From: JAWLGZ01 sp041690635
GTDB lineage: Bacteria > Pseudomonadota > Gammaproteobacteria > Thiohalomonadales > Thiohalomonadaceae
Direction of reading: 5' to 3'
DNA length: 64,000 nucleotides
Assembly (NCBI GenBank): GCA_041690635.1
Contig: JAWLGZ010000005.1
Span: 62,001-126,000, forward strand
A program made the translations under genes and the position numbers. Below, piece by piece: positions 51,601 through 58,974 of this stretch (position 1 is the first letter of the stretch; the number at the start of each line of letters is the position of its first letter). The notes beneath the pieces were generated by a model. The model searched no databases. It was not told the origin of the DNA and saw only the letters and a list, made by a program, of their open reading frames with translations.

Positions 51601-52129
51601 CGACCTGGACGGCGACGGCCTGCGCCTGGAGAGCGTTGCCCGTGACCGGCGGCTGGACGAGCTGGAGTTCCACTATCCGCTGGCGCGCCTCGCGCCGGAC
51701 GAACTGAACGCGGCGATCGACGGGCTCGGCGCGTTCACCGGCGGGCCGCGCCTCACCTTCGCCCCGCAGCGCGGCATGATGCGCGGCTTCATCGATCTGA
51801 TCTTCGAGCACCGCGGGCGCTACTACCTGCTGGACTACAAGTCCAACCACCTCGGTCCGCGGCTGGAGCACTACGCCCGCGACCGGTTGGACCACGCCAT
51901 GGCCGAACAGCGCTACGACCTCCAGTACCTCATCTACACCGTGGCGCTGCACCGCTGGCTGCGCCGCCGTCTGCCGGCGTACGACTACGGGCGCCACTTC
52001 GGCGGTGTCTATTACCTGTTCCTGCGCGGCATGCGCGCCGGGCACGGCGCCGGCTTCGGTGTCTGGCACGACCTCCCGCCGCTGCCGCTCATCGAGCGAC
52101 TCGACGCCCTGTTCGGGGGTGGTGAATGA
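48608..52129 (+). CDS. recB: RecB, exodeoxyribonuclease V beta subunit (helicase-nuclease)
   Basis: 1173 aa from ATG 48608. UvrD-like helicase motifs: Walker A EASAGTGKTYTIAALYLRLL, motif II FALIDEFQDTDPAQYRIF, motif III LLIGDPKQAIYSFRGADVFT, and motif VI YVALTRARHLCW. The C-terminal nuclease domain has GRFMHALFEGIDF, GMMRGFIDLIFEHRG and YYLLDYKSNHLG with the catalytic Asp and Lys. Together with RecC and RecD it processes double-strand breaks for RecA loading. All active-site residues are intact. It follows recC with translational coupling, while recD is displaced by an inserted repeat element. Confidence 0.96.
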   Translation: MPAAPQPLDPLNLPLEGVRLIEASAGTGKTYTIAALYLRLLLEKRLSVRDLLVVTYTRAATEELRDRIRARLREALAALRGATCGDDLLAQLIAAQPDPRATADHLERQITCLDEAAVFTIHGFCQRMLQDNAFESGALFDAELITSEAELLDEVVRDFWRRRFYAAGEGVAALAREQWGTPDGLRAAIRTYIARPDLQVAAGPAPAPDAYGRLFAELQRLWRAEREDILALIAGSQALSRAKDAYKEVNVAAATAALDAFVDAAPVEYALPDGITLFTTTMLCGAVTKSAAKKGLGAPVHRLFDLCDELVALRTAQARQLTAEAIAWCRDELPRRKEALGVLAFDDLLSRLSDALDPRAGDSAAELADRIAGRFRFALIDEFQDTDPAQYRIFETVYANRPGCGLLLIGDPKQAIYSFRGADVFTYMAAKAAVPAANHYTLGRNWRSTARLVGAVNALFARNAAAFLFPGEIDYFEVEAAGHADNEPLRIDGEVPAPLNAWFLPRQNDKPMGKGAADALLAAACAREVTRLLQAGAEGRALIGEQPLLPKDIAVLVRSHSEAAQVQAALRGQGITSVFFSRDSVYNTEEAAELARLLAAVAEPGSESLLRGALCSRLLGLSLAGFDALLADELAWEELAADFHRYHRLWLERGFMAMFRRLLEERGIARRLLALTDGERRLTNLLQLAELLQNASREHHGIEGVLRWLAGECARPDGDSEEQQLRLESDEELVKIVTIHRSKGLEYPVVFAPFLWKCRLTGDGPLLFHDERRALTLDLAGGDANRARVERERLAEDVRLAYVALTRARHLCWFAWGALRDAPASALAWLLHGTDDLPDVEALAQRVGALADEELRQGLEAFAAHGLTVAPLPGEMPPWRGAEQTACELQAREPGRAIAAEWRVTSYSALTAGAHADSERPEYGSEREDTETEGTPAEPIFAFPRGAHAGRFMHALFEGIDFAAPLDGQFVARQLARHGFDPAWQPCIEGMVRQVLATDLDGDGLRLESVARDRRLDELEFHYPLARLAPDELNAAIDGLGAFTGGPRLTFAPQRGMMRGFIDLIFEHRGRYYLLDYKSNHLGPRLEHYARDRLDHAMAEQRYDLQYLIYTVALHRWLRRRLPAYDYGRHFGGVYYLFLRGMRAGHGAGFGVWHDLPPLPLIERLDALFGGGE

Positions 52130-52145
52130 ACCCAAAAGCGGCAAT

Positions 52146-52332
52146 TGGACTCTCGCCAAGATGCACGAGTGCATGGAAGCACGAGGTAGGGCAATGCAGG
52201 AGCAACTTGCCGAGAGATGCAGAGAAAACAGAAATAAGGCAGTCGTTGCGGTTCCACTCGGAAGGTGAGCCATTGATTGGGACCACCGTGTATTTTTCTT
52301 GGCGTGCTCGGCGTCTTTGCGAGAGAAAGTGT
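52146..52332. repeat. MITE-like inverted-repeat element between recB and recD
   Basis: The 213-base gap between recB and recD is mostly an element with inverted ends: left GGACTCTCGCCAAGATGC (from 52146) and right GGCGTCTTTGCGAGAGAA (to about 52332). The same left end (CTCTCGC-AAG/GAG-CGCAGAG) and right end (TTCTTGGCG...CTTGGCGAGAG) recur at 54180, 54395-54420, 54560, 54705, 54853, 56795 and 56860. No transposase is encoded. It carries a 71-codon open frame of no coding character. Insertion has separated recD from recB in an otherwise coupled operon. Confidence 0.7.
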
Positions 52333-52342
52333 GGTTTTTAGG

Positions 52343-54169
52343 ATGAACCTGTGGCGCGCGCTTCGGGAGGCGGTCGGCGGCGGCCTGCTGCGGGAGGTGG
52401 ACTATCACTTCGCCCGCACCCTGGCCGATATTGCCGGTGAGGAGAACGGGGCGGTACTCGCCGCGGCGGCACTGGTCAGCCGGGCCGGCGGCGACGGCCA
52501 CGTCTGCGTGGACCTGGCGGCCTGGGCCGGTACGCCGCTGTGGGAGGCGGTCGAGACGCCGCCGCTGGAGGCGTGGGTTGCCGCCCTGCGCGCCTCGCCG
52601 CTGGTCGGTGAACCGGGCGGCGAACTGGCACCGCTGGTCCTGGACCCGGGCAACCGGCTCTACCTGGCCCGCTACTTCAACTTCGAACGGCGGGTGGCAG
52701 CGGAGATCGGGACACGGCTGGAAAGTTTGCCCATGCCCGATCCGGCGGCGGTGCGGCTCGCACTGGACCGCTACTTCCCCGACCCGGCCGACGCCCAGCG
52801 GCTGGCGGCGGCGGTCACCCTGTCGCGCCGCTTTGCCGCCGTGGTCGGCGGCCCCGGCACCGGCAAGACCCACACGGTGGCGCGCATCCTGGCGCTCACC
52901 GTCGAGCTGGCCGATCGGCCGCCGCGCATCGCCCTGGCCGCCCCCACCGGCAAGGCGGCGGCCCGGCTGGGCGAATCGGTGCGCCGGGCCAAACAGACGC
53001 TGCCCTGCCCGGATGCGGTCGGCCGCGCCATACCGGAGGAGGCGGCCACCCTGCACCGCCTGCTCGGCTACCGGCCCGAGGGCGGTTTCCGTCACGGACC
53101 GGACGACCCGCTCCACCTGGAGCTGCTGGTGCTGGACGAGGCGTCGATGGTGGATGTGGCGCTGATGGCGCGGCTGCTCTCGGCGCTGCCGCCGTCGGCA
53201 CGGGTGATCCTGCTCGGCGACCGGGACCAGCTCGCCTCGGTGGAGGCGGGCGGTGTGCTGGGAGACATCTGCAATCGCGGTGGCCCCATCGGCTACAGCG
53301 ACGAGGCGCGGGCGCTGTTCGAGCAGTTCGGGTGCGAGGTGCCGCCCAATCCGGCGGGCGCGGCCGCCGGCCCCCTCGCCGACGCGCTCGCCGTCCTGAC
53401 CCGCAGCCGCCGTTTCGAGGCGGGCAGCGGGATTGGGGCGCTGGCGCGGGCGGTGAACGGCGGCGATGCCGCGGCGGCGATCGCCTGCATGCAGGGCGAC
53501 GATGCCCGCTGGTCCGAGGTGAATCTCTCCAACCTGGAAGGCGCTGTGGGCGAGGCGGCGGTCGCCGGTTGGCGGGCCTGCCTCACCGCACCGGATCCGG
53601 CCGCCGCACTGGAGGCACTGCCGGGGTTCGTCTTCCTCTGCGCCCTGCGCGACGGGCCGTTCGGGGTCGGTGCGGTGAACCGGATGGCGGAGCGGGCGCT
53701 GGCGCGGGCGGGGCTGATCCGGACCGGGGATCGCCACCTCGCGGATCGCGGCCACTACGCCGGGCGGCCGGTGATGATCGCCCGCAACGACTACAACGTG
53801 GGGCTGTTCAACGGCGACGTGGGACTGATCCTCCCCGACCCGGAGGGGGCGGGGCGGCTGCGCGCCTTCTTCCGCGGAGCGGGCGGCGAACTGCGCCGCA
53901 TCCCGCTCAACCGCCTGCCGCCCCACGAGACCGCCTACGCGGTCACGGTCCACAAGTCGCAGGGGTCGGAGTACGGCCACTGCGTGGTGGTGCTGCCCGA
54001 TCAGGATGCGCCGGTGCTGACCCGCGAGCTGATCTACACCGCGGTGACCCGCGCCCGGTCGCAGGTGGCCATCTGGGGGGCCGCCCCCGTCTTCGCCGCC
54101 GCGGTCACCCGCCGGGTGCGCCGAGTGTCGGGTCTGTGGGAGGCGCTTTGGGGTAGCGGTTCTGAATAA
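52343..54169 (+). CDS. recD: RecD, exodeoxyribonuclease V alpha subunit
   Basis: 608 aa from ATG 52343. SF1B helicase: Walker A VVGGPGTGKTHTVARIL, motif LALAAPTGKAAARLGESVRR, Walker B LLVLDEASMVDVALMARLL, VILLGDRDQLASVEAGGVLG, and the C-terminal YAVTVHKSQGSEYGHCVVVL with TAVTRARSQVAIWG. RecD is the 5'-to-3' motor of RecBCD. The region before the ATG derives from a repeat element, and only a weak ribosome-binding site (TAGG directly adjacent) is visible, so RecD translation may be reduced relative to RecB. The reading frame is open upstream to 52277, but those residues come from the repeat. Confidence 0.95.
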   Translation: MNLWRALREAVGGGLLREVDYHFARTLADIAGEENGAVLAAAALVSRAGGDGHVCVDLAAWAGTPLWEAVETPPLEAWVAALRASPLVGEPGGELAPLVLDPGNRLYLARYFNFERRVAAEIGTRLESLPMPDPAAVRLALDRYFPDPADAQRLAAAVTLSRRFAAVVGGPGTGKTHTVARILALTVELADRPPRIALAAPTGKAAARLGESVRRAKQTLPCPDAVGRAIPEEAATLHRLLGYRPEGGFRHGPDDPLHLELLVLDEASMVDVALMARLLSALPPSARVILLGDRDQLASVEAGGVLGDICNRGGPIGYSDEARALFEQFGCEVPPNPAGAAAGPLADALAVLTRSRRFEAGSGIGALARAVNGGDAAAAIACMQGDDARWSEVNLSNLEGAVGEAAVAGWRACLTAPDPAAALEALPGFVFLCALRDGPFGVGAVNRMAERALARAGLIRTGDRHLADRGHYAGRPVMIARNDYNVGLFNGDVGLILPDPEGAGRLRAFFRGAGGELRRIPLNRLPPHETAYAVTVHKSQGSEYGHCVVVLPDQDAPVLTRELIYTAVTRARSQVAIWGAAPVFAAAVTRRVRRVSGLWEALWGSGSE

Positions 54170-54176
54170 ACCCCTT

Positions 54177-54272
54177 GATTGACTCTCGCCGAGACGCAGA
54201 GAGCGCAAAGGAGGGCAAACACATCAGAGGGTGAATCGGCCCATGGATGTGAAGTGCCTTTGTAACTTCAAC
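54177..54272. repeat. Left part of a CTCTCGC-type repeat element flanking the tandem array
   Basis: GACTCTCGCCGAGACGCAGA at about 54180 repeats the left end of the element seen between recB and recD and at 56795. Its partner right end appears inside each unit of the following tandem array and once more at the array's end (GGGTCTTTGCGAGAGCAACT, about 54967-54986), so the array looks as if it grew inside or beside such an element. Confidence 0.6.
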
Positions 54273-54982
54273 GTAGGATGCGGTGAGGAACGAACCGCAT
54301 CGGTCGCGATTGACCATCCTGTCCCTCGATCGATGCGGTTCGCAGGCTCACCACATCCTACGCGGCTACGGGGTTGCCTTTGTTGGTTTCTTGGCGTGCC
54401 CTGCGTCTTGGCGAGAGCCAATGTAGGATGCGGTGAGGAACGAACCGCATCGGTCGCGATTGACCATCCTGTTCCTCGATCGATGCGGTTTCGCAGGCTC
54501 ACCACATCCTACGCGGCTACGGGGTTGCCTTTGTTGGTTTCTTGGCGTGCCCTGCGTCTTGGCGAGAGCCAATGTAGGATGCGGTGAGGAACGAACCGCA
54601 TCGGTCGCGATTGACCATCCTGTTCCTCGATCGACGGTTCGCAGGCTCACTACATCCTACGCGGCTACGGGGTTGCCTTTGTTATTTTCTTGGCGTGCCC
54701 TGCGTCTTGGCGAGAGCCAATGTAGGATGCGGTGAGGAACGAACCGCATCGGTCGCGATTGACCATCCTGTTCCTCGATCGACGGTTCGCAGGCTCACTA
54801 CATCCTACGCGGCTACGGGGTTGCCTTTGTTATTTTCTTGGCGTGCCCTGCGTCTTGGCGAGAGCCAATGTAGGATGCGGTGAGGAACGAACCGCATCGG
54901 TCGCGATTGACCATCCTGTTCCTCGATCGATGCGGTTCGCAGGCTCACCACATCCTACGCGGCTACTGGGTCTTTGCGAGAG
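54273..54982. repeat. Five-copy ~150-bp tandem repeat array of palindromic units
   Basis: Units start with GTAGGATGCGGTGAGGAACG at 54273, 54423, 54574, 54722 and 54870, giving spacings of 150, 151, 148 and 148 bp; the fifth is incomplete. Each unit has two parts: a 90-bp inverted repeat (GTAGGATGCGGTGAG...AACCGCATCG against CGATGCGGTT...CTCACCACATCCTAC) and a 58-bp tail ending TTGGCGAGAGCCAAT. Units 3 and 4 share a 4-bp loss near the palindrome centre (GATCGACGG instead of GATCGATGCGG) and a GTTATTTTCTT variant of the tail, showing stepwise duplication. The array fills the recD to CigR-like gap and codes for nothing credible. Confidence 0.92.
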
Positions 54983-55071
54983 CAACTGTTTTTTTCCGGA
55001 CGTGAGCCCTCCTGCGGCATCGGTTCGGGATTGCGGGATAATGGTGACTTCTGGACGAGCGGAGGCTTGAG

Positions 55072-55431
55072 ATGAACCGGATTGCGATGGTGGTGGCGGC
55101 AGCACTGCTGGTGGCCGGTACGGCCGTGGCGGCGGAGAGCGCGGATCGGGAGGGGCCGCCCGGCCACGCCAAGCAGCGGCAGCTGCCGCCGGGGCTGCAG
55201 AAGAAGCTGGAGCGGGGGGGTGAACTGCCGCCCGGCTGGCAGAAGAAGGTGCAGCGCGGTGAGGTGATCGACGCGGAGCTCTATGCACTGGGTAAACCGG
55301 TTCCCAGGACGATTGCCGACAGGCTGCCCGCACCGGATCAGGCGGGGACGCAGGACGTGGTGATCGAGAACAAGGTGATCCGGGTGCTGGATGCCACCCG
55401 CACCATCCTCGACGTATTCGACATCGAATGA
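55072..55431 (+). CDS. Periplasmic CigR/RcnB-like small protein
   Basis: 119 aa with a Sec signal (IAMVVAAALLVAGTAVAAES, cleavage near 21). The mature protein has two 'LPPG.Q(K)K...G' repeats, LPPGLQKKLERGGELPPGWQ and KKVQRGEVIDAELYALGKPV, characteristic of CigR-family (anti-virulence regulator-like) and RcnB-like periplasmic proteins. The C-terminus (IENKVIRVLDATRTILDVFD) forms the conserved beta region. It overlaps dgt by 4 bases (ATGA), an odd pairing for a periplasmic protein. Function is uncertain; RcnB relatives affect metal homeostasis. Confidence 0.75.
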   Translation: MNRIAMVVAAALLVAGTAVAAESADREGPPGHAKQRQLPPGLQKKLERGGELPPGWQKKVQRGEVIDAELYALGKPVPRTIADRLPAPDQAGTQDVVIENKVIRVLDATRTILDVFDIE

Positions 55432-56783
55432 GTGGTCTGGCGGCACGCTGGCGGCGGCTGCTCTCGGCGCGGCGCCCCGGGGCGGAGGAGCCGGCCGGGG
55501 GCGAGGCGTACCGCACCGATTTTCAGCGCGACTACGACCGCATCGTCTTCTCCTCCGCCTTCCGCCGGCTGCAGGACAAGACCCAGGTGTTTCCGCTCGC
55601 CGAGAGCGACTACGTCCGCACCCGGCTCACCCACAGCATCGAGGCCTCCTGCGTCGGCCGCACCCTCGGCACGCGGGTCGGCGAGACGCTGGTCCAGCGG
55701 CACGACCTGGGCGGTATCACTCCCGCCGACGTGGGGGCGATCGTCGCCGCCGCCTGCCTGGCCCACGACATCGGCAATCCCCCCTTCGGCCACACTGGCG
55801 AGGACGCCATCCGCCACTGGTTCGCCACCTCGGCATTGGGACACTCGCTGGTGGCGGAACTGGACCCGCAGCAGCGGGAGGATTTCCTCCGCTTCGAGGG
55901 CAACGCCCAGGGATTTCGCGTGATCACCCGCCTGCAGACGCCGAGCAACCGCGGCGGCCTGCAACTGACCGCCGCCGTGCTCGGCGCCTTCACCAAGTAC
56001 CCGCGCCGATCGCACATCACCGGGCCACCTGCCGGTGTGGGGACGAAGAAGCACGGCTTCTTCGCCGCCGAGGAGCCGTGGTTCGCGGAGGTGGCGGAGG
56101 CGACCGGGCTGGAGCCGGTGAGCGACGGGGTGTGGCAGCGCCACCCGCTCGCCTGGCTGGTGGAGGCGGCGGATGACATCACCTATCAGATCGTCGACCT
56201 GGAGGACGGCTTCAGGCAGGGGCATGTACCGTTCGAGACCGCCCGCGACCTCCTGCTGGCGGTGGCGGACGATTCGCGCACCCGTTCGCGGCTCGCCGGC
56301 ATCGGCGACGGGAAGGGGCAGATCGAGTATCTGCGCGCCAAGGCGATCAACACCCTGGCCGGGGCCGCGGCGGAGCGGTTCCTGGCCCACGAGGAGGCGA
56401 TCGTCGCTGGCGGCTTCGAGACCGATCTCATCGGCGGCATCCCCCAGGCGGAGGCGTTCCGGGCCATCTGCGTGCTGTCGCAGCGGCAGATCTACACCGC
56501 CCGGCCGGTGGTGGAGGTGGAGGCGGCCGGCTTCGAGGTGCTGGGTGGGCTGCTGGCCCTCTACATGGAGGCGGTGGCGGAGGCGGCGGGCGATCACCCC
56601 TCCACCCGCAGCCGCACCCTGTTGCACCTCATTCCGGACCAGTTTCTCGGGGCGGGGCGCCTCCCGGACCCGGACCCCTACACCCGCCTGTTGCAGGTTA
56701 CCGATTACGTGGGCGGCATGACCGACACCTACGCGGTGGCCACCTTCAAGAAGCTGCGCGGCATCTCGCTGCCGGGCGCTTGA
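55428..56783 (+). CDS. dgt: Deoxyguanosinetriphosphate triphosphohydrolase-like HD protein
   Basis: 451 aa. dNTP triphosphohydrolase of the HD superfamily: start region YRTDFQRDYDRIVFSSAFRR, His in RLTHSIEASCVGR, the His-Asp pair in LAHDIGNPPFGHTGEDAI, and distal Asp in VEAADDITYQIVDLEDGF. It hydrolyses dGTP (and often other dNTPs) to the nucleoside and triphosphate, helping dNTP balance and phage resistance. All metal ligands are present. The length matches the Dgt type 1/2 range (about 440-500 aa). It is translationally coupled to the CigR-like gene, with which no functional tie is known. Confidence 0.92.
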   Translation: MSGLAARWRRLLSARRPGAEEPAGGEAYRTDFQRDYDRIVFSSAFRRLQDKTQVFPLAESDYVRTRLTHSIEASCVGRTLGTRVGETLVQRHDLGGITPADVGAIVAAACLAHDIGNPPFGHTGEDAIRHWFATSALGHSLVAELDPQQREDFLRFEGNAQGFRVITRLQTPSNRGGLQLTAAVLGAFTKYPRRSHITGPPAGVGTKKHGFFAAEEPWFAEVAEATGLEPVSDGVWQRHPLAWLVEAADDITYQIVDLEDGFRQGHVPFETARDLLLAVADDSRTRSRLAGIGDGKGQIEYLRAKAINTLAGAAAERFLAHEEAIVAGGFETDLIGGIPQAEAFRAICVLSQRQIYTARPVVEVEAAGFEVLGGLLALYMEAVAEAAGDHPSTRSRTLLHLIPDQFLGAGRLPDPDPYTRLLQVTDYVGGMTDTYAVATFKKLRGISLPGA

Positions 56784-56790
56784 AACGTGA

Positions 56791-56880
56791 TCAGCTCTCG
56801 CAAAGGCGCAGAGAGCGCAAACAAGGTCGAAGGTATGCCTGTGCGGGCGCGCTTGGCTTCTTGGCGAGAACACGGTTTTT
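56791..56880. repeat. Short copy of the CTCTCGC repeat element
   Basis: The left end GCTCTCGCAAAGGCGCAGAG (about 56793) and right end CTTCTTGGCGAGAACACGG (about 56855-56873) form inverted termini of a roughly 90-bp element, related to those at 52146, 54177 and the tandem array. It sits between dgt and the DUF2288 gene. Non-coding. Confidence 0.7.
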
Positions 56881-56895
56881 CCAGAGGAGAGAGTG

Positions 56896-57207
56896 ATGGA
56901 TGCGGCCGATGCCGAAGAGTTGCGCGCGAAACTGAACGCCGAGACCGGCAAGCTGGGCTGGCCGGAGCTGGAGCCCCACTTCGCCCGCGGTGTGCTGGTG
57001 CGGGTGGCTCCCGAACTGGACCTGCTGGAGGTGGCCGAACGGATGGCGCAGGATGACAAGGCGGTGTTCGAGGGATGGCTGGCGACCGGGCAGATCGCCC
57101 GGGTGAGCGAGGCGGAGGCGGCCGCGTGGAGCAACGGAGGGACTCTGTTCTGGGCGGTGGTGGTGGCGCCCTGGGTGCTGATCCAGCCCGTCGAAGCGAC
57201 CGCCTGA
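56896..57207 (+). CDS. DUF2288 domain protein
   Basis: 103 aa from ATG 56896 with AGAGGAGAG upstream. Matches the small DUF2288 family of gammaproteobacteria and cyanobacteria: LRAKLNAETGKLGWPELEPH, FARGVLVRVAPELDLLEVAE, MAQDDKAVFEGWLATGQIAR, and WVLIQPVEA. It is soluble and cytoplasmic, and no function is known. The upstream repeat element supplies none of the coding sequence, but its promoter may lie within or beyond it. Confidence 0.85.
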   Translation: MDAADAEELRAKLNAETGKLGWPELEPHFARGVLVRVAPELDLLEVAERMAQDDKAVFEGWLATGQIARVSEAEAAAWSNGGTLFWAVVVAPWVLIQPVEATA

Positions 57208-57422
57208 TCGTACGCAATATCCCGGAATGTGGGGCTTTTTGGTCCGGTGGCGTTTTGTTGGAAACCCACCTATGATTGGTTTTGTGTGCTGCATCCGAGC
57301 TTGCAGTCTTGCCGGCGGACCCGCCCGATTCCAGAGTTTTCTGAATCCCGGTGGTTGCTCCTGTAAGCCCCTGCAAGGCCGATCCGCATGCTGAACCGGT
57401 TCATTTTCAGAGGTGATTTTCA
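57208..57422 (+). promoter_or_regulatory. Long leader region of the cold-shock gene
   Basis: 215 bases without a gene precede the cold-shock CDS. CspA-type mRNAs commonly have long 5' leaders that refold with temperature. Here the leader region is AT-richer than its surroundings and ends with the ribosome-binding site AGAGGTGA about 6 bases before the GTG. No cold-box motif could be recognised by eye. The thermosensor role is inference from family. Confidence 0.45.
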
Positions 57423-57623
57423 GTGAAAGGCACGGTCAAGTGGTTTAACGACAGCAAGGGCTTCGGTTTCATTACTCCGGAGGATGGCGGCAAGGACGTG
57501 TTCGTACACTTCTCCGCGATTCAGGGAGCGGGATTTCGGACCCTGGCAGAAGGTCAGCAGGTGACCTTCGATACGGAGAACACACCCAAGGGGTTGGCGG
57601 CGGTCAACGTGCAGCCGGCCTGA
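57423..57623 (+). CDS. Cold-shock protein (CspA family)
   Basis: 66 aa from GTG 57423. Single S1-like cold-shock domain with RNP1 KGFGFITPEDG and RNP2 VFVHFSAI, start MKGTVKWFNDSKGFGF and end GLAAVNVQPA. It binds single-stranded RNA/DNA and acts as an RNA chaperone. The use of GTG with a strong upstream Shine-Dalgarno is clear. Followed by a strong hairpin terminator. Confidence 0.96.
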   Translation: MKGTVKWFNDSKGFGFITPEDGGKDVFVHFSAIQGAGFRTLAEGQQVTFDTENTPKGLAAVNVQPA

Positions 57624-57655
57624 ACACCCGCACCGAGGACTTACAGTTGTAACCC

Positions 57656-57685
57656 CGAAGACCCCGCCTCCCGGCGGGGTCTTCG
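57656..57685. terminator. Strong bidirectional hairpin terminator after the cold-shock gene
   Basis: A perfect 13-bp stem (CGAAGACCCCGCC / GGCGGGGTCTTCG) with a TCCC loop begins 32 bases after the csp stop. It lies between convergent genes (the PRC-barrel gene ends at 57699), so it can serve both. U runs are short. Confidence 0.85.
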
Positions 57686-57698
57686 CACCGGGAGCGGG

Positions 57699-58316
57699 CT
57701 ATTCGCCGGGCGCGTCGGCCAGTCCTTCACGAAAGGCCGCAAATTCGGAACGGTCGAGCATGCCGTCACCATCCTGATCCGCCGCCTCGAACCGGGCGTC
57801 GATATCCACACCGGGCAGTTCGAAAACCCCCATCTCGGTCGGACTGATCTGCCCATCCCCGTCGGTATCGAGTTGCCTGAAATCGGGCATGCCGGTGGCG
57901 GTCTCTTTACGATCGATACCGTAGAAGTTGCGCGCCTCCGCCTGCCAGCCGTCCGGTCCCGGTTCGATCAGCTCTTCACGCGAGAAGGTCGGGGCTTCGG
58001 TCAGGCGTTGCCGATCCAGGGCGAGGACGGCCGGACCCGCGTCGGCGGGAAACCGGACCGCGGCCCAGGGGACCGCGGTCAACTCGGCGGAGGCGGTGAG
58101 GGCCACCACCACGAACTGCACCTGTCCGTCGGGGGAGAGGATCAACTCCTCCACCCAGCCGATGCGGTCACCGCCCGGAAACTGCACCTCACGACCGGTC
58201 AGCGTCGTCGAGCGCAGTCCGCCTTGGGCGGCGGTCTCAGGGGGTTGTTGTGCGGTAACCGGGACGGAGAGTGACAGCCCTGCAGAGAGCAGGGCAAAGA
58301 GAATAAGCCGGCGCAT
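57699..58316 (-). CDS. Periplasmic PRC-barrel protein with C-terminal EF-hand pair
   Basis: 205 aa with a Sec signal (RLILFALLSAGLSLSVPVTA). Residues about 35-110 form a PRC-barrel-like domain (GREVQFPGGDRIGWVEELIL, QVQFVVVALTASAELTAVPW). The C-terminus has two EF-hand calcium-binding loops, DTDGDGQISPTE and DQDGDGMLDRSE, each with Asp at positions 1, 3 and 5 and Glu at 12. A periplasmic PRC-barrel/EF-hand combination suggests calcium-dependent binding to a membrane or polysaccharide partner. No operon partner is adjacent. Confidence 0.82.
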   Translation of the reverse strand: MRRLILFALLSAGLSLSVPVTAQQPPETAAQGGLRSTTLTGREVQFPGGDRIGWVEELILSPDGQVQFVVVALTASAELTAVPWAAVRFPADAGPAVLALDRQRLTEAPTFSREELIEPGPDGWQAEARNFYGIDRKETATGMPDFRQLDTDGDGQISPTEMGVFELPGVDIDARFEAADQDGDGMLDRSEFAAFREGLADAPGE

Positions 58317-58372
58317 ACGACCTCCCTGTCGTATGGGTACTCCGACAAGTTTGGCAGATGGTGGCCGTGCCG

Positions 58373-58852
58373 CTAGTGGGCGTGGCCGCCATCGCCGTGG
58401 GCGTGGCCGTGCTCCAGCTCCTCGGAGGTGGCATCGCGCACGTCGATGACCTTCACATCAAAGTTCAGGTTCACACCCGCCAGCGGATGGTTGCCGTCGA
58501 TGGTGACGGTTTCGCCTTCCCGTCCGGTCACGGTCACTACGAGCATCTGACCGTCCGGGGACTCGGCGTGGAACTGCTGGCCGGGTTGCGGGTCGGCATC
58601 ACCGAAGGCGTCCACCGGCACCTCCTGGGTCAACGCATCGTTGCGTTCGCCGTAGCCCTCTTCGGGGGCTACCCGGACCGTCACCGCGTCGCCGGCCTGC
58701 TTGCCCTCCAGGGCCTTCTCCAGACCGGGAATGATGTTACTTGCGCCGTGGAGGTAGGCGAACTTGCCCTCCTGGGAGCGGTCAATGATCGCCCCGTCGT
58801 CGTCGGTGAGGGTGTAGTCGAGGGTAACCACCTTCTCTGCTGCTATCTGCAT
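58373..58852 (-). CDS. slyD: SlyD-like FKBP-type peptidyl-prolyl isomerase with His-rich tail
   Basis: 159 aa from ATG 58852, where AGGAAG precedes and family homology begins (MQIAAEKVVTLDYTLTDDDG). FKBP domain interrupted by the insert-in-flap (IF) chaperone domain: LHGASNIIPGLEKALEGKQA, VRVAPEEGYGERNDALTQEV, GNHPLAGVNLNFDVKVIDVR. The tail HGHAHGDGGHAH is metal-binding, as in SlyD, which supports nickel handling for hydrogenase and other enzymes. It is cytosolic. An upstream extension of the frame to 58930 is not needed. Confidence 0.93.
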   Translation of the reverse strand: MQIAAEKVVTLDYTLTDDDGAIIDRSQEGKFAYLHGASNIIPGLEKALEGKQAGDAVTVRVAPEEGYGERNDALTQEVPVDAFGDADPQPGQQFHAESPDGQMLVVTVTGREGETVTIDGNHPLAGVNLNFDVKVIDVRDATSEELEHGHAHGDGGHAH

Positions 58853-58974
58853 GATTGCTTCCTGTTGGATAAGTGGAAGCCTGCCAAACTCGGCGGGCTC
58901 TTCTGCCCATGGTAACAGCGAAGGCTTCATGGTGCAGGCTCGGGCCCTGGTTTTCGGCTTGTGGCGGCTCCCGG

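Noticed and set aside
52126..52341. 71-codon open frame between recB and recD
   Set aside because: It lies wholly inside the inverted-repeat element and has no coding character; the same repeat ends recur elsewhere without the frame.
44058..54208. Two giant minus-strand open frames (about 1500 and 1900 codons) opposite recC, recB and recD
   Set aside because: They are antisense to three proteins with intact catalytic motifs and show a low-complexity Arg/Gln/Gly/Val composition. Only the last 193 codons of the first one (44058-44639) are a credible gene.
54273..54982. CRISPR array
   Set aside because: Units are about 150 bp and nearly identical along their full length, with an internal palindrome and no variable spacers; no cas genes are present.
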